A DNA stretch of 64,000 nt from Fibrisoma limi BUZ 3 (GCF_000296815.2 NZ_CAIT01000006.1:1370777-1434776), one strand, 5' to 3'. Positions 52,420 through 64,000 are shown, numbered from the stretch's first letter. Notes: generated by a model from the letters alone, not told the origin. Numbers and translations are program-made.

Positions 52420-53091
52420 TTAACAGCTACTGGCAGCCAGCAAACTCCGTACTTCATCGTCGGTAGTCTGGCTAAAATCGGTGTACCAAAGCCCAACACC
52501 GTAGAATGGTTCGGGGGTAGCGATACAAACGACCGAATCGACCACAAGCGTCAATGCGGTACACACGTCACCAACGGCTACCGGTACGGCAATCACAATC
52601 TCAGCGGGTTTCAGTACGCGTAAAGCCGCAATGGCTGCCCGCATGGTTGCGCCGGTAGCCAGTCCATCATCTACCAGAATGACCACGCGGCTGGCAACCG
52701 TCGGCACGGCACGGCCGCCCCGGTAGAGTTGGTCCCGCCGTTCCAGTTCGCGCAACTCCCGTTTTGTTACGGTCTCGAGAACGTCGGTCGTGATCGTATG
52801 CGACCGTATGACATCCCGGTTCAGCACCCGGATCGGTTTGGTAGCAGCTCCGGCAGCCGCTATGGCCCCCATGGCCAGTTCCTCCTGGCCGGGTACACCC
52901 AGCTTGCGTACCAGAAACACATCGAGAGGAACGTGAAGCCACTGCGCTACTTCGTACCCAACCGGGACCCCGCCCCGTGGCAACGCCATTACCAGCACGT
53001 CGTCACGATCTGCGTAGGCCGTGAGCTGTTCGGCCAGTTGCTGACCGGCATCGTATCGATTCAAAAAAAGAGGGGTGCTGGACGATTTCAC
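52420..53091 (-). CDS. phosphoribosyltransferase-family protein
   Basis: A 223-residue type-I PRTase-fold protein. The hallmark PRPP loop is VVILVDDGLATGATMRAAIA. The N-terminal part has VLVMALPRGGVPVGYEVAQW and LDVFLVRKLGVPGQEELAMG, typical of the ComF-like/orphan PRTase group often found beside dienelactone hydrolases and stress genes. Whether it transfers phosphoribose or only senses PRPP is not known. Located next to a pyruvate-oxidase-like gene on the same strand, 78 bases apart. Confidence 0.9.
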   Translation of the reverse strand: MKSSSTPLFLNRYDAGQQLAEQLTAYADRDDVLVMALPRGGVPVGYEVAQWLHVPLDVFLVRKLGVPGQEELAMGAIAAAGAATKPIRVLNRDVIRSHTITTDVLETVTKRELRELERRDQLYRGGRAVPTVASRVVILVDDGLATGATMRAAIAALRVLKPAEIVIAVPVAVGDVCTALTLVVDSVVCIATPEPFYGVGLWYTDFSQTTDDEVRSLLAASSC

Positions 53092-53169
53092 AGATAGGAC
53101 GGTGGTTACTGAACAGCCGTAACTACTCTGTGTTTCACATATGCCGTTCTGTCGCCACCGTCAACCCAT

Positions 53170-54951
53170 TTACGACGGTTCGCTTTCGAGCACGGCCGTG
53201 CGCAGAGGCTCTTCCAGATGCTCTTCAGCAGCTTTATCGCCCTGCCTGATGGCTCCGGCCAGTTGCTGCGCGTACTTCATGGCCACTTCGGGCGTAAACG
53301 CAATCACCTCCGGATCGGTCAGTACGTCGAGCACAACGGGCCGATCGGCCGCCAGTGCCCGCTCCCAGGCGCCGGCTACGTCCTCCGGTCGTTCCACCCG
53401 AATTCCTTCTAATCCCAGCGACTCCGCGAAGGCAGCGTAGTTCAGTTCCGGCAGTTGCTGCGAAGCTACGTAGCGCGGATCGCCCAGCATCAGCCGCTGT
53501 TCCCAAGTTACAAAATTCAGGTCCCTGTTGTTCAGAACCAGCACGATCAGTTGCGGGTTGGCCCACTGCCGCCAGTATTTCTGGATAGTGAGCAACTCGC
53601 TCAATCCGTTCATCTGCATGGCCCCGTCGCCCGCGCAGGCAATTACCACCCGGTCGGCATGCGCAAATTTGGCCGCGATTGCGTAAGGCACCGCACACCC
53701 CATCGACGCCAGGCTACCCGACACCGAAAACCGCATCCCCGGACGAATCTGAATGTATTGGGCGACCCAGCTCGACGAAGAACCAGAGTCGGCCGTCAGG
53801 ATACAGGCATCGGGTAACCGGGGCGACAATTCGGCGAACACCAGCCGGGGATTAACCGGTTCACCCGCTTCCAGTGCCCGTTCGTGAAGCAGCCCGTGCC
53901 ACTGCCGGATTTCCTGCTCGATCATCTGCCGGAATGACCTGTCTTCTTTTGGCTGCAACAGGGGCAGCAGCGCCCGTAACGTTTCGGCACTATCGCCGAC
54001 CAGGTTCACCTCCATCGGGTAGCGAATGCTCAGCATACGCCCGTCGACGTCAATCTGTACGCCACGAGCCTGACCTTCTTTGGGCAGAAACTCCGCATAC
54101 GGAAAACTGGAGCCGACCATCAGCAACGTATCGCATTCCTGCATCATTCGGTGCGACGCATTCGTACCGAACAGGCCAATCGCGCCCGTTACAAACGGCA
54201 GGTCATCGGGCAGAACGGCCTTGCCCAGAAACGCTTTCGCAACCCCGGCTCCGAGCCGCTCGGCTACCTCGATCACCTCATGAACCGCCCCCTGTGCTCC
54301 GGAACCAATCAGCATGGCTACTTTCTGGCCAGCGTTCAATACGTCGGCGGCTCGCTGGAGTTCCTCGTCACGCGGCAAAATCCGGGGTGCCGTGTAACCC
54401 GCACCGGAATGGATCGTATCGTGCTCACGCGGTGGCTCTTCGTAGTCCAGTGTCTGAAGGTCGTTGGGAATGATAACGCACGTAACGGTTCGCTGCGACA
54501 GTGCAATCCGGAACGCCCGGTCGATCAGGTGCCGGATCTGCGCCGGTACCGTAGCCATCTGCACATACTCGCCGGCTACATCCTTGAACAGTGATACCAG
54601 ATCAACTTCCTGCTGGTTGTGGCCGCCCAGACCCGTCCGGGCCTTTTGCCCTACAATCGCTACTACGGGCTGATGATCCGTGCGGGCATCGTAGAGGCCA
54701 TTTAGCAGGTGGATCGCACCGGGTCCCGAGGTTGCCAGACAAACGCCGACCTCACCGGTAAATTTAGCGTGGGCCGATGCCATAAAGGCCGCCATTTCTT
54801 CGTGGCGGGTCTGCACAAACGCTGGCTCTCCTCCAGCCCGGTTCAGCGCCCCCAGCAGCCCATTGATACCGTCGCCGGGATACCCGAACAGACGCTTTAC
54901 ACCCCAGGCCGACAGGCGTTTGACGATGAAGTCACTTACGTTTTGCTGCAT
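53170..54951 (-). CDS. thiamine-diphosphate enzyme, pyruvate oxidase/PoxB-like
   Basis: A 593-residue cytosolic TPP enzyme. The N-terminal pyrimidine-binding domain has RLFGYPGDGINGLLGALNRA and VQTRHEEMAAFMASAHAKFT with the catalytic Glu in RHEEMA, and GVCLATSGPGAIHLLNGLYD. The middle domain binds a nucleotide or FAD (VAMLIGSGAQGAVHEVIEVA). The C-terminal PP domain has the GDG-to-NN motif, VIACAGDGAMQMNG then VLVLNNRDLNFV, and Met at the end of the loop. Pyruvate oxidase, acetolactate synthase-like and 2-hydroxyacyl lyase branches are possible; FAD-dependent pyruvate oxidase fits best. Probably generates acetate or acetyl phosphate under stress. Confidence 0.88.
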   Translation of the reverse strand: MQQNVSDFIVKRLSAWGVKRLFGYPGDGINGLLGALNRAGGEPAFVQTRHEEMAAFMASAHAKFTGEVGVCLATSGPGAIHLLNGLYDARTDHQPVVAIVGQKARTGLGGHNQQEVDLVSLFKDVAGEYVQMATVPAQIRHLIDRAFRIALSQRTVTCVIIPNDLQTLDYEEPPREHDTIHSGAGYTAPRILPRDEELQRAADVLNAGQKVAMLIGSGAQGAVHEVIEVAERLGAGVAKAFLGKAVLPDDLPFVTGAIGLFGTNASHRMMQECDTLLMVGSSFPYAEFLPKEGQARGVQIDVDGRMLSIRYPMEVNLVGDSAETLRALLPLLQPKEDRSFRQMIEQEIRQWHGLLHERALEAGEPVNPRLVFAELSPRLPDACILTADSGSSSSWVAQYIQIRPGMRFSVSGSLASMGCAVPYAIAAKFAHADRVVIACAGDGAMQMNGLSELLTIQKYWRQWANPQLIVLVLNNRDLNFVTWEQRLMLGDPRYVASQQLPELNYAAFAESLGLEGIRVERPEDVAGAWERALAADRPVVLDVLTDPEVIAFTPEVAMKYAQQLAGAIRQGDKAAEEHLEEPLRTAVLESEPS

Positions 54952-55169
54952 GATACAGGAAGGTTTGCTGGCGAACAGTCTCGGCCAGTTGGTTCATGAG
55001 GACACAACCCGGCATACCCTACTTTGTTTGTATACTAGTCCAACATCCATCCTGTACCCGATTAAAATGAGGGACAACCCACCTTGCAACCCGTTCCCTT
55101 GGCATCCGGCCCCAGTTAAACCTATCGGCTTGACCGGCAGTTACGTATGCAGGAACAACACGTACAGTG

Positions 55170-55418
55170 ATGAACAAGCAAATCGTATTTTTCCCGAACG
55201 AAGATGCGGATGGCGGATCGCCGGCGGACAACAACAGTGCTGCCGATAGTGGTGTCACGACCGGTAGTGGCCTGAGCGAACTGGATGATACGGGTACGTC
55301 AGGCCTGAGCGATGAAGGCGGTACAACCGGCGACGGTGCTCCGGGCGAAGCAGGCTTTGCCGAAGAAGACAGTAACCGGGGTCAGCTAGGCAACGAAAGC
55401 ATGCGAACAGCACCTTAG
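55170..55418 (+). CDS. small acidic low-complexity protein
   Basis: An 82-residue product rich in Asp, Glu, Gly, Ser and Thr (NEDADGGSPADNNSA, then SELDDTGTSGLSDEGG). No cysteine, signal peptide or membrane helix. The ATG at 55170 is preceded by an alternative GTG at 55167. No homologous family is recognised, and low complexity means that chance coding is possible, but codon choices and the Gly/Asp pattern look like a real disordered protein. It stands alone between the pyruvate-oxidase-like gene and a receiver gene of opposite orientation. Confidence 0.5.
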   Translation: MNKQIVFFPNEDADGGSPADNNSAADSGVTTGSGLSELDDTGTSGLSDEGGTTGDGAPGEAGFAEEDSNRGQLGNESMRTAP

Positions 55419-55574
55419 CAAATCTTGCTCCAGGACGGTGGTTGTCAGCACCTCAACGCGCATGGCTAACGATGTAGAAGATGCCAGCGGGGTCGATGTA
55501 ATTTAAGCCGAATACGAAACGCTGCCCCAAAGTACGGAGTCGACATTCGGGCTGGCGAACTACTTACAAAACCA

Positions 55575-55616
55575 AAATCCCACGAGAGCTACCGGGCGGT
55601 GGCCTTTGTGGGATTT
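55575..55616 (-). terminator. terminator of the receiver gene
   Basis: Arms 55575-55583 and 55608-55616 (9 bp, loop 24 bases with a weaker GCTACC/GGTGGC inner helix) lie just beyond the stop of the minus-strand receiver gene; on that strand the arm is followed by TTTTGG and then another TTTT. Confidence 0.65.
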
Positions 55617-55639
55617 ATCATTCAGACACTACGTCCGGC

Positions 55640-56089
55640 TCAGCGGAGGTCGGGGGCCGTCCCGACAGTACTCGGTATTCTGACGGTTTTCAGCCAGTAT
55701 GCGTGGGTTTCGGCCAGTATTCCGATGAGTTCGGCAAACGAACTTGGTTTGCTCATAAAGGCGTTCGCTCCCAATCGGTAACACTCTTTGATAGCATTTT
55801 TGTAGCTGCCCCCCGATAAGATCAGCACCGGAATACATTGAAGCAGTTCATTCGCCCGGAGGGTTTGCAATACTTCATAGCCATTCATCATCGGCATATT
55901 CAGGTCCAGCAGAATAAGCGATGGTAATTCATCTTCGGATAGGGTGGTCAGGTGGTCGATCAGATCCTGCCCCGTGGCAAAAAGTACTAGTTTAGTACCA
56001 GTGTGTATTTCCAGAAATGCATCCCTGATCAGTAAGCAGTCATCTTCATCATCATCTACTAAAAAAATCGAGTGTTCATGCCCGTTCAT
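55640..56089 (-). CDS. single-domain response regulator
   Basis: A 149-residue receiver without an output domain. The start at 56089 (MNGHEHSIFLVDDDEDDCLL) is chosen; the longer frame upstream (to 56182) would add a hydrophobic run with no role in receivers. Asp lies in LPSLILLDLNMPMMNGYEVL, Ser/Thr switch in IPVLILSGGSYKNAIKE, Lys in AFMSKPSSFAELIGIL. It resembles the receiver at 50787, sharing the ..YWLKT/YWLDM tail, which suggests paralogues from one family. It is monocistronic with its own terminator and divergent from the Gfo/Idh/MocA gene. Confidence 0.9.
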   Translation of the reverse strand: MNGHEHSIFLVDDDEDDCLLIRDAFLEIHTGTKLVLFATGQDLIDHLTTLSEDELPSLILLDLNMPMMNGYEVLQTLRANELLQCIPVLILSGGSYKNAIKECYRLGANAFMSKPSSFAELIGILAETHAYWLKTVRIPSTVGTAPDLR

Positions 56090-56283
56090 AATATCTAATC
56101 TGAGTAGTTTGAACAAACTAACTAGTGGCAGATGAAGACTAACTAAAAAGTAAGTTAAAAGCAAATTAAAACTATAGGTCAATTACTGCTGGGCCCCGTT
56201 AATTTGTCGACTAAAGCCGGGTATATTTACCGCCGACTTAGCTTTCTTTTCAGTAAACGTTCTAACTCTAATAGCTCCGCTAC

Positions 56284-57753
56284 ATGCAAAACAGTGAAAA
56301 ATCAACTACCTCCCGGCGTCAGTTCATACAAACGGGGGCTTTGGCCGCGGGCAGCTTCTTTATTGTTCCCCGTCACGTGCTGGGGAAAGGTTATATCGCC
56401 CCGAGCGACAAACTGAATATCGCTGGTGTCGGCATTGGGGGGAAAGGATTCAGTGATACCAATAATGCGTATAACAATGGAGCAAACAACATGGTAGCCC
56501 TCTGCGATGTTGACTGGAGCCTGCCCCGGGTTAAAGAAAATTTCTCGAAGCATCCGAACGCCAAGCGCTATAAGGATTTTCGGGAAATGCTCGACAAGGA
56601 GGGTAAAAGCATCGACGCCGTAACGGTATCGACCGCCGACCATACCCACGCGGTTGTGGCCATGGCGGCCATGCAGCGCGGCAAGCACGTATACGTGCAG
56701 AAACCGCTAACGCATAATATATATGAAGCCCGGATGCTGACCGAAGCTGCCCGCAAATACAAGGTCGTGACGCAGATGGGCAACCAGGGTTCCTCCAATC
56801 CGCAGCAGAAGCAGATGGTCGACTGGTTCGACAAGGGACTCGTCGGCAACGTACACACGGTCTACCTCTGGACCAACCGCCCCGTGTGGCCGCAGGGAAT
56901 TCCGGTGCCGCAAGCAGCCGGCGAGGTTCCATCTGAACTAGACTGGGATCTGTGGCTCGGACCCGCTCAGAAAGTTGGCTACACGCCAGCCTACCACCCC
57001 TTCAAATGGCGCGGCTGGTGGAACTTCGGGGCCGGGGCGCTGGGCGACATCGGCTGCCACATCATGGACGTACCGTTCCGCGTACTGGGCCTGGGCTATC
57101 CGACAGAAGTTGAAACCAGCATTGGTCAGGTGTTCCTAAAAGACTGGACGCCCGAGTACATTCCGGAAGGCTGCCCGCCGTCGTCGCATGTTGAACTGCA
57201 GTTCCCGGCGTCTGCCAAGAATAAATCGGCCGTTAAGATGGTCTGGCTCGACGGTGGTCTGCGTCCTTTCCGGCCGGAGATGCTGCCGGCTGGCGAACCC
57301 TTCCCGGAAAACGGCGAGAACGGCGTATTCCTGGTCGGCGACAAGGGACTTATTGCCTGCGGCATGTACGGCGACGACCCGAAACTGTACACCAAGAGTG
57401 GCGAGAAGATGGAAGCCGCTCCCAAACCGAAGAGCGCCGACGGCAAATCCATTCCCGAGAACGGTCACCAGGTGCTGTGGACCGAAGCCTGCAAGGCCGG
57501 CTTCAATAGCAAAGAGCATAAAGCGCTGACATCGTCGTTCGACTTTGCCGGTCCGCTGACGGAGTCAGTGCTTATGGGCAACCTCGCTATCCGCAGCTAT
57601 ACGCTACGGACGCCTAAAGCCGACGGTCGGGGCTTCAACTATCCGGGTCGTAAAAAACTGACCTGGGATGGTAAGAACATGAAGATCACCAACTTCGACG
57701 AAGCTAACCAGTTTGTTTCGCGCAACTACCGCGACGGCTGGAAACTGGCGTAA
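56284..57753 (+). CDS. Tat-exported Gfo/Idh/MocA-family oxidoreductase
   Basis: A 489-residue NAD(P)-dependent dehydrogenase of the glucose-fructose oxidoreductase family. A twin-arginine signal is visible (TTSRRQFIQTGALAAGSFFI). The Rossmann motif is IAGVGIGGKGFSDTNNAYNN, and the catalytic lysine block is VYVQKPLTHNIYEARMLTEA (QKP where many relatives have EKP). HPFKWRGWWNFGAGALGDIG gives the C-terminal alpha/beta domain's conserved His/Gly block. Such exported enzymes are common in Bacteroidota and are thought to modify sugars in the periplasm, with tightly bound cofactor. Substrate unknown. Confidence 0.92.
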   Translation: MQNSEKSTTSRRQFIQTGALAAGSFFIVPRHVLGKGYIAPSDKLNIAGVGIGGKGFSDTNNAYNNGANNMVALCDVDWSLPRVKENFSKHPNAKRYKDFREMLDKEGKSIDAVTVSTADHTHAVVAMAAMQRGKHVYVQKPLTHNIYEARMLTEAARKYKVVTQMGNQGSSNPQQKQMVDWFDKGLVGNVHTVYLWTNRPVWPQGIPVPQAAGEVPSELDWDLWLGPAQKVGYTPAYHPFKWRGWWNFGAGALGDIGCHIMDVPFRVLGLGYPTEVETSIGQVFLKDWTPEYIPEGCPPSSHVELQFPASAKNKSAVKMVWLDGGLRPFRPEMLPAGEPFPENGENGVFLVGDKGLIACGMYGDDPKLYTKSGEKMEAAPKPKSADGKSIPENGHQVLWTEACKAGFNSKEHKALTSSFDFAGPLTESVLMGNLAIRSYTLRTPKADGRGFNYPGRKKLTWDGKNMKITNFDEANQFVSRNYRDGWKLA

Positions 57754-57802
57754 TCAGCACAAATTCACTGCAACGGGCATCGATTAGTAACAGGGCTTCC
57801 CT

Positions 57803-58477
57803 CTACTGGTCGGTGCCCGCTTCGTTGTTGGCTGACAGCCACGCATTCAGGGCAGTCTGTAACGCCTTTGCCTGTTGGACTACGCCCGTAGCATCCAGGG
57901 CTGTTTCCGGGCGGGTGGGCGTAGTCACGAGGGTGGTGTATCGCACCTGCTGAAGACTTTTACGCCAACTGGCCAGTTCGATGCGGGTTTTCCGCAGCTC
58001 AAAACTGGTCATGACCCACTTGCCCAGCGCTTTCAGGGACAGCAACTGGCTATCGGTCAATTGCCGTGGCCGGTGGTCCAGTACGCAGATTGTACCGAGC
58101 GCATAGCCCTCCGGGTTTACCAGGGGCACTCCGGCATAAAACGCTATTTTTGGTCCGTCAACTACCAACGGGTTATCTTTAAAGCGAACATCTTCCCGGG
58201 TATCGTTAACTACCATGATCGTATCAGGATCATTGATGGCATACGAGCAGAAAACAATGTCGCGGGGGGCTTCCTGTGCATTCAGCCGCTGCCGGGATTT
58301 CAGCCAAGCCCGATCGTCGCCGATGATGGTGATGAGCGAAATGGGCGTACGGCATATTTCAGTGGCTACTCGGGTAATCGCATCATACTCCTCCTCAGGC
58401 AATGTGTCTATCAGGTCATATTCAGAAACTGCCTGACGACGGGCCATTTCGTTAGCGGGTATTGATGGCTTTATCAT
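57803..58477 (-). CDS. GAF-domain protein
   Basis: A 224-residue soluble protein. Residues about 20-165 form a GAF domain: YDAITRVATEICRTPISLIT, DRAWLKSRQRLNAQEAPRDI, VFCSYAINDPDTIMVVNDTR, KIAFYAGVPLVNPEGYALGT, ICVLDHRPRQLT. The CSY and AGVPL..PEGYALGTICVLD pattern matches the GAF group found in front of diguanylate cyclases and kinases. The C-terminal helical tail could be a dimerisation element, but there is no kinase or other output domain. It lies upstream of, and on the same strand as, the four-gene CheB/CheR operon's last gene, 136 bases apart, so it could be cotranscribed. Confidence 0.9.
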   Translation of the reverse strand: MIKPSIPANEMARRQAVSEYDLIDTLPEEEYDAITRVATEICRTPISLITIIGDDRAWLKSRQRLNAQEAPRDIVFCSYAINDPDTIMVVNDTREDVRFKDNPLVVDGPKIAFYAGVPLVNPEGYALGTICVLDHRPRQLTDSQLLSLKALGKWVMTSFELRKTRIELASWRKSLQQVRYTTLVTTPTRPETALDATGVVQQAKALQTALNAWLSANNEAGTDQ

Positions 58478-58613
58478 ATTTTATTTACTCGTATTATGAA
58501 TGTATAAAAGTAAGTGCCGGTGCCGCTAATTTCGTTAACATCCCATTAATAGCTGATTAATTAGATATTAAACCAATGGATTTTTAAGATAACTGGATTG
58601 GGGTTAGGGTGGG

Positions 58614-59729
58614 TTATGGAAGCCACTCAAAGAAAAACGTACTGCCTTCGCCGGGTTTCGATTCAGCCCAAATTTTGCCGCCCTGTTCTTCAACCAGCAT
58701 TTTAAGCAGGTTTAACCCAACACCCGTGCTGCTTTCCTTAGTAGTCGTTGAAGAGTCGCCCGCCCAGAACAACTGAAAAATTGACTCCTTTTCTTCGTCG
58801 GAAATACCCGGGCCGTTGTCGCGGACGTAAAACTCGGTACGGTCAGTTCGTTCGATGCAGCCGATCTCAATCAGCCCCTGTTCCTTGTCGTTGTACTTAA
58901 TGGCATTACTGATCAGGTTCTGAAACACCTGCTGTAGTTTCAGTTTGCGGGTTTTGAGCACCGGCATGGGTTTATGAACCCGGATTTCGATGTGCCTGGG
59001 CGGGAAAAGCAGGGTGGCTATCTGACTGACCAGTTCGTACACATCGACCTCTTCCATCGTTTGCTGCGTGAGACTCTTGCGTGAATAATCAAGCAGCGAG
59101 GTAATCATATTGGACAGGTGATGGGCGGCTTCTTTCGCGCTGTCAATGTATTCGGTCACCTCGTCCTGTTCAATCGGGCGGCTGTCGTTGATCATTTCCA
59201 TCAGCGACAAGGCTGCAATCAGTCCCGTCAGGGGCGACTTCAGATCGTGGGCCACGATGTAGACGAACTTTTCGAGCTGTTTGTTAATCGCTTCGAGTTC
59301 GGCTGCGGTTTTCTTTAAATTCCGCTGATAGAAGTAAAGTTGTTCAAATACGTTAACTTTAGCTTTAGTGACGTTGATATCCAGCGGCTTCTGCAAATAA
59401 TCGACGGCTCCCTGTTCAAACCCTTTGAGTACATACTGCTCATCGCGGCTGATCGCCGTCACGAAAATGATGGATATATCTTTGGTTTTGGGATTCGACT
59501 TCAGTAGCTGGGCTACCTCAAAACCATCCATCTCGGGCATCTGCACATCCAGCATGATCAGTCCGATCTGATCGTTGCGGAGGGCATGGCGCAGGGCTTC
59601 ATTGCCCGAAGTGACCTTGATGAACGTTCGTCCTTCCCGGGCCAGCATTTCTTCCAGCGACAGCAGATTTTCCTCCCGGTCATCGACCAGCAGAATCGTG
59701 AACTCGTCGGAATTTTTTGTTACATTCAT
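58614..59729 (-). CDS. receiver-histidine kinase hybrid
   Basis: A 371-residue soluble protein with order reversed compared with classical hybrids: an N-terminal receiver (about 10-125; FTILLVDDREENLLSLEEML, IGLIMLDVQMPEMDGFEVAQ, DYLQKPLDINV), a short coiled coil (YQRNLKKTAAELEAINKQLE), then HisKA with phospho-His161 in VYIVAHDLKSPLTGLIAALS, then HATPase_c (QVFQNLISNAIKYNDKEQGL, FYVRDNGPGISDEEKESIFQ, GVGLNLLKMLVEEQGGKIWA). No membrane segment or sensor domain. It is the last gene of the CheR/CheB operon, 6 bases after cheB. Such kinases may receive phosphate from the upstream hybrid kinase. Confidence 0.95.
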   Translation of the reverse strand: MNVTKNSDEFTILLVDDREENLLSLEEMLAREGRTFIKVTSGNEALRHALRNDQIGLIMLDVQMPEMDGFEVAQLLKSNPKTKDISIIFVTAISRDEQYVLKGFEQGAVDYLQKPLDINVTKAKVNVFEQLYFYQRNLKKTAAELEAINKQLEKFVYIVAHDLKSPLTGLIAALSLMEMINDSRPIEQDEVTEYIDSAKEAAHHLSNMITSLLDYSRKSLTQQTMEEVDVYELVSQIATLLFPPRHIEIRVHKPMPVLKTRKLKLQQVFQNLISNAIKYNDKEQGLIEIGCIERTDRTEFYVRDNGPGISDEEKESIFQLFWAGDSSTTTKESSTGVGLNLLKMLVEEQGGKIWAESKPGEGSTFFFEWLP

Positions 59730-59735
59730 ATATCT

Positions 59736-60302
59736 TCAGGTAGTAATAGACAAAAATTTAATGATGCCGTCGGGAGACAGCACTAACGCCGTTGGATTAC
59801 GCTCAAGAGCCGCCCGGGGCATAGCCGCGTAGGCGGCCGTGGCAGGGTCCTGCACAATGGCCTGTCCCCCATTCGACAGAATCGCTTCCATGCCCAGCGC
59901 GCCGTCGTCGTTGGCCCCACTGAGCAGCACCGCCAGTACCCGGCTTCCATACACACTGGCCAGGCTCTCGAACGTAACGTCGATTGACGGCCGGCTGTAG
60001 TTGACCAGTTCTGAATAATCCAGGCTGAAGCACCGATCAGCCTCGATCAGCAGGTGATAGTTCTGAGGAGCCAGGTAGATGCTGTTTGGCTGAATCACTT
60101 CCTTATCGTCCGGTTCATGTACGTAGGTACCTTTGTCGGATGTGGTCAGCACCCGATTCATTTCGCTATATACATTCCTGAGCCGATGCAGGACGATGAT
60201 GACGGCGTACTGAAAAGTGCTTGGTAGCGCTTCCAGCAGTTCAGAAACGATGGGGATACTTCCTGCCGACCCACCAATGGCGATAATGTCGAATGGGGCC
60301 AT
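59736..60302 (-). CDS. cheB: CheB-type methylesterase domain protein
   Basis: A 188-residue stand-alone CheB catalytic domain. Ser lies in IAIGGSAGSIPIVSELLEAL, His in YAVIIVLHRLRNVYSEMNRV, and Asp in VLAVLLSGANDDGALGMEAI. The sequence SIYLAPQNYHLLIEADRCFS also matches the family. No receiver domain is present. It follows the CheR gene by 8 bases and precedes the receiver-kinase by 6, giving a tight signalling operon. The classical CheB role (demethylating chemoreceptors) cannot apply here because no receptor is present; its substrate is unknown. Confidence 0.94.
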   Translation of the reverse strand: MAPFDIIAIGGSAGSIPIVSELLEALPSTFQYAVIIVLHRLRNVYSEMNRVLTTSDKGTYVHEPDDKEVIQPNSIYLAPQNYHLLIEADRCFSLDYSELVNYSRPSIDVTFESLASVYGSRVLAVLLSGANDDGALGMEAILSNGGQAIVQDPATAAYAAMPRAALERNPTALVLSPDGIIKFLSITT

Positions 60303-60310
60303 CGTTTTCC

Positions 60311-61138
60311 TTAGGTTTTACGCCGGTAGATACGGCAGACTGAGTCTGTAACATCGAACTGCTGGCGAACGTCCGTAAAGATCAGCGATTCCTTCATGCC
60401 AATGGCGAGGTACCCCAGCGGAGCCAGGCTATCGGTCAGCAGGCGGCACACCTGGTTCTGTAGCTGCCGGTTAAAATAAATGAGTACGTTTCGGCAGCAG
60501 ACCAGTTGAAACTCATTGAATACCTGATCGGTCACCAGATTGTGCTGTGAAAACACGATGTTCCGGCGCAGTTCCTTATTAAAAATAGCGTGATCGTAGC
60601 GAGCGGTGTAATAGGTAGAAAAGTCATTCTTCCCACCCGACTGAATGTAGTTATAAGTATAATCCTTCATGTACTGCATCGGTACGATTCCCTGACGGGC
60701 GCGTTCGAGGTTGGCCGGATTCAGATCCGTACCATACAGCCGACTCCGCTCGAGCAAGCCGGCCTCCTGCAGCAGAATCGCCATCGAGAGCACTTCCTCG
60801 CCCGTAGCGCAGCCCGCGTGCCAGATTTTGATGGTTGGGTACGAAGCCAGTATGGGGATAATTGTTGTGCGCAGGCTTTTGTAAAACATCGGGTCCCGGA
60901 ACATTTCCGTGACGTTCACGGTCAGGTTTTGCAGAAACCAGTTGAAGAAGGTCTGGTCGTTGGTCAGCTCATATTTCAGATCAAAGAATGACCGGATGCC
61001 AGCCTGGTCCATGCAACGTAGTACCCGTCGTTGGAACGATGCGCGGGCATAATCGCCGAAGTCGTATCCGTAATTATGCCGGATCAATGATATGAGTTCG
61101 TCAATTTCGCCGTTGGTGATCTGAGTCAGGTTCATCAT
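60311..61138 (-). CDS. cheR: CheR-type methyltransferase
   Basis: A 275-residue S-adenosylmethionine-dependent methyltransferase. The N-terminal helical CheR_N domain (LISLIRHNYGYDFGDYARAS, RRVLRCMDQAG) is followed by the catalytic domain with NLTVNVTEMFRDPMFYKSLR, the SAM loop IWHAGCATGEEVLSMAILLQ, YGTDLNPANLERAR and LVCCRNVLIYFNRQLQNQVC. Length is that of CheR. The product methylates glutamates of chemoreceptors in textbook systems; here no receptor is present. Gene order and spacing (3 bases after the hybrid kinase) imply joint action with the hybrid kinase. Confidence 0.97.
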   Translation of the reverse strand: MMNLTQITNGEIDELISLIRHNYGYDFGDYARASFQRRVLRCMDQAGIRSFFDLKYELTNDQTFFNWFLQNLTVNVTEMFRDPMFYKSLRTTIIPILASYPTIKIWHAGCATGEEVLSMAILLQEAGLLERSRLYGTDLNPANLERARQGIVPMQYMKDYTYNYIQSGGKNDFSTYYTARYDHAIFNKELRRNIVFSQHNLVTDQVFNEFQLVCCRNVLIYFNRQLQNQVCRLLTDSLAPLGYLAIGMKESLIFTDVRQQFDVTDSVCRIYRRKT

Positions 61139-61141
61139 ACA

Positions 61142-64000
<2,859 letters not shown>

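Noticed and set aside
52840-53100. Possible CRISPR-like or tandem repeats near the phosphoribosyltransferase
   Set aside because: No regularly spaced identical repeats were found here or elsewhere in the window.

Overview
The window looks like chromosomal DNA of a Bacteroidota bacterium, most likely order Cytophagales and close to Spirosoma. This is an inference from gene families and style, not from a database search. The pointers are a SusC-like TonB receptor with an N-terminal carboxypeptidase-regulatory domain, a Porin_10-type porin, a Bacteroidota-type integrase remnant with the YSWKHTG motif, a tmRNA whose tag ends YAMAA, LytTR and CheB/CheR-PAS kinases, GC-rich coding DNA and almost no Shine-Dalgarno sites. 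No rRNA, tRNA or CRISPR array was found.

Layout. 0-6 kb: a cut-off penicillin-binding-protein-activator-like lipoprotein/periplasmic protein, yidC and pyrG, all on the minus strand. 6-13 kb: small membrane proteins, a membrane LytTR regulator, a GMC oxidoreductase with its gluconate-dehydrogenase subunit-3-like partner, a lipoprotein and a MacB-like permease. 13-19 kb: porin, lpxK, menC, hemF and an AlbA_2 regulator. 19-23.4 kb: small unknown proteins, then an AT-richer patch with two orphan genes and a truncated tyrosine recombinase abutting the tmRNA gene (ssrA), which reads as the scar of an integrated element. 23.6-34 kb: DUF421, cobT, transglutaminase, PPC/DUF296, TonB-dependent receptor, GH2 glycosidase and an enolase-superfamily enzyme. 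33.8-36.4 kb: a NarL-type two-component pair. 36.6-39.7 kb: a tight three-gene operon (ATP-grasp ligase, zinc-free MDR oxidoreductase, FMN-dependent LLM monooxygenase) that I cannot assign to a known pathway. 40-44 kb: dihaem cytochrome c with a secreted helical protein, an alpha/beta hydrolase and a serine beta-lactamase-like hydrolase.

44.6-64 kb is dominated by signalling: a CheB-like esterase, a divergently transcribed 1654-residue CheB-CheR-PAS-histidine kinase with its own receiver protein, further receivers and a GAF protein. It ends in a four-gene operon, in transcription order hybrid kinase, CheR, CheB, then receiver-kinase. No chemoreceptor, CheA, CheW or flagellar gene is present, so these methylation enzymes probably serve a non-classical pathway. 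SDR, phosphoribosyltransferase, pyruvate-oxidase-like and Gfo/Idh/MocA genes are interspersed, suggesting a stress or metabolic response module.

Non-coding structure is a second theme. Long near-perfect inverted repeats lie after yidC, between the two GMC-complex genes (a 29-bp perfect palindrome built from the widespread NAKDAKDA-type repeat) and in the leader of the 1654-residue kinase (23-bp perfect stem). Several ordinary hairpin terminators also mark operon ends.
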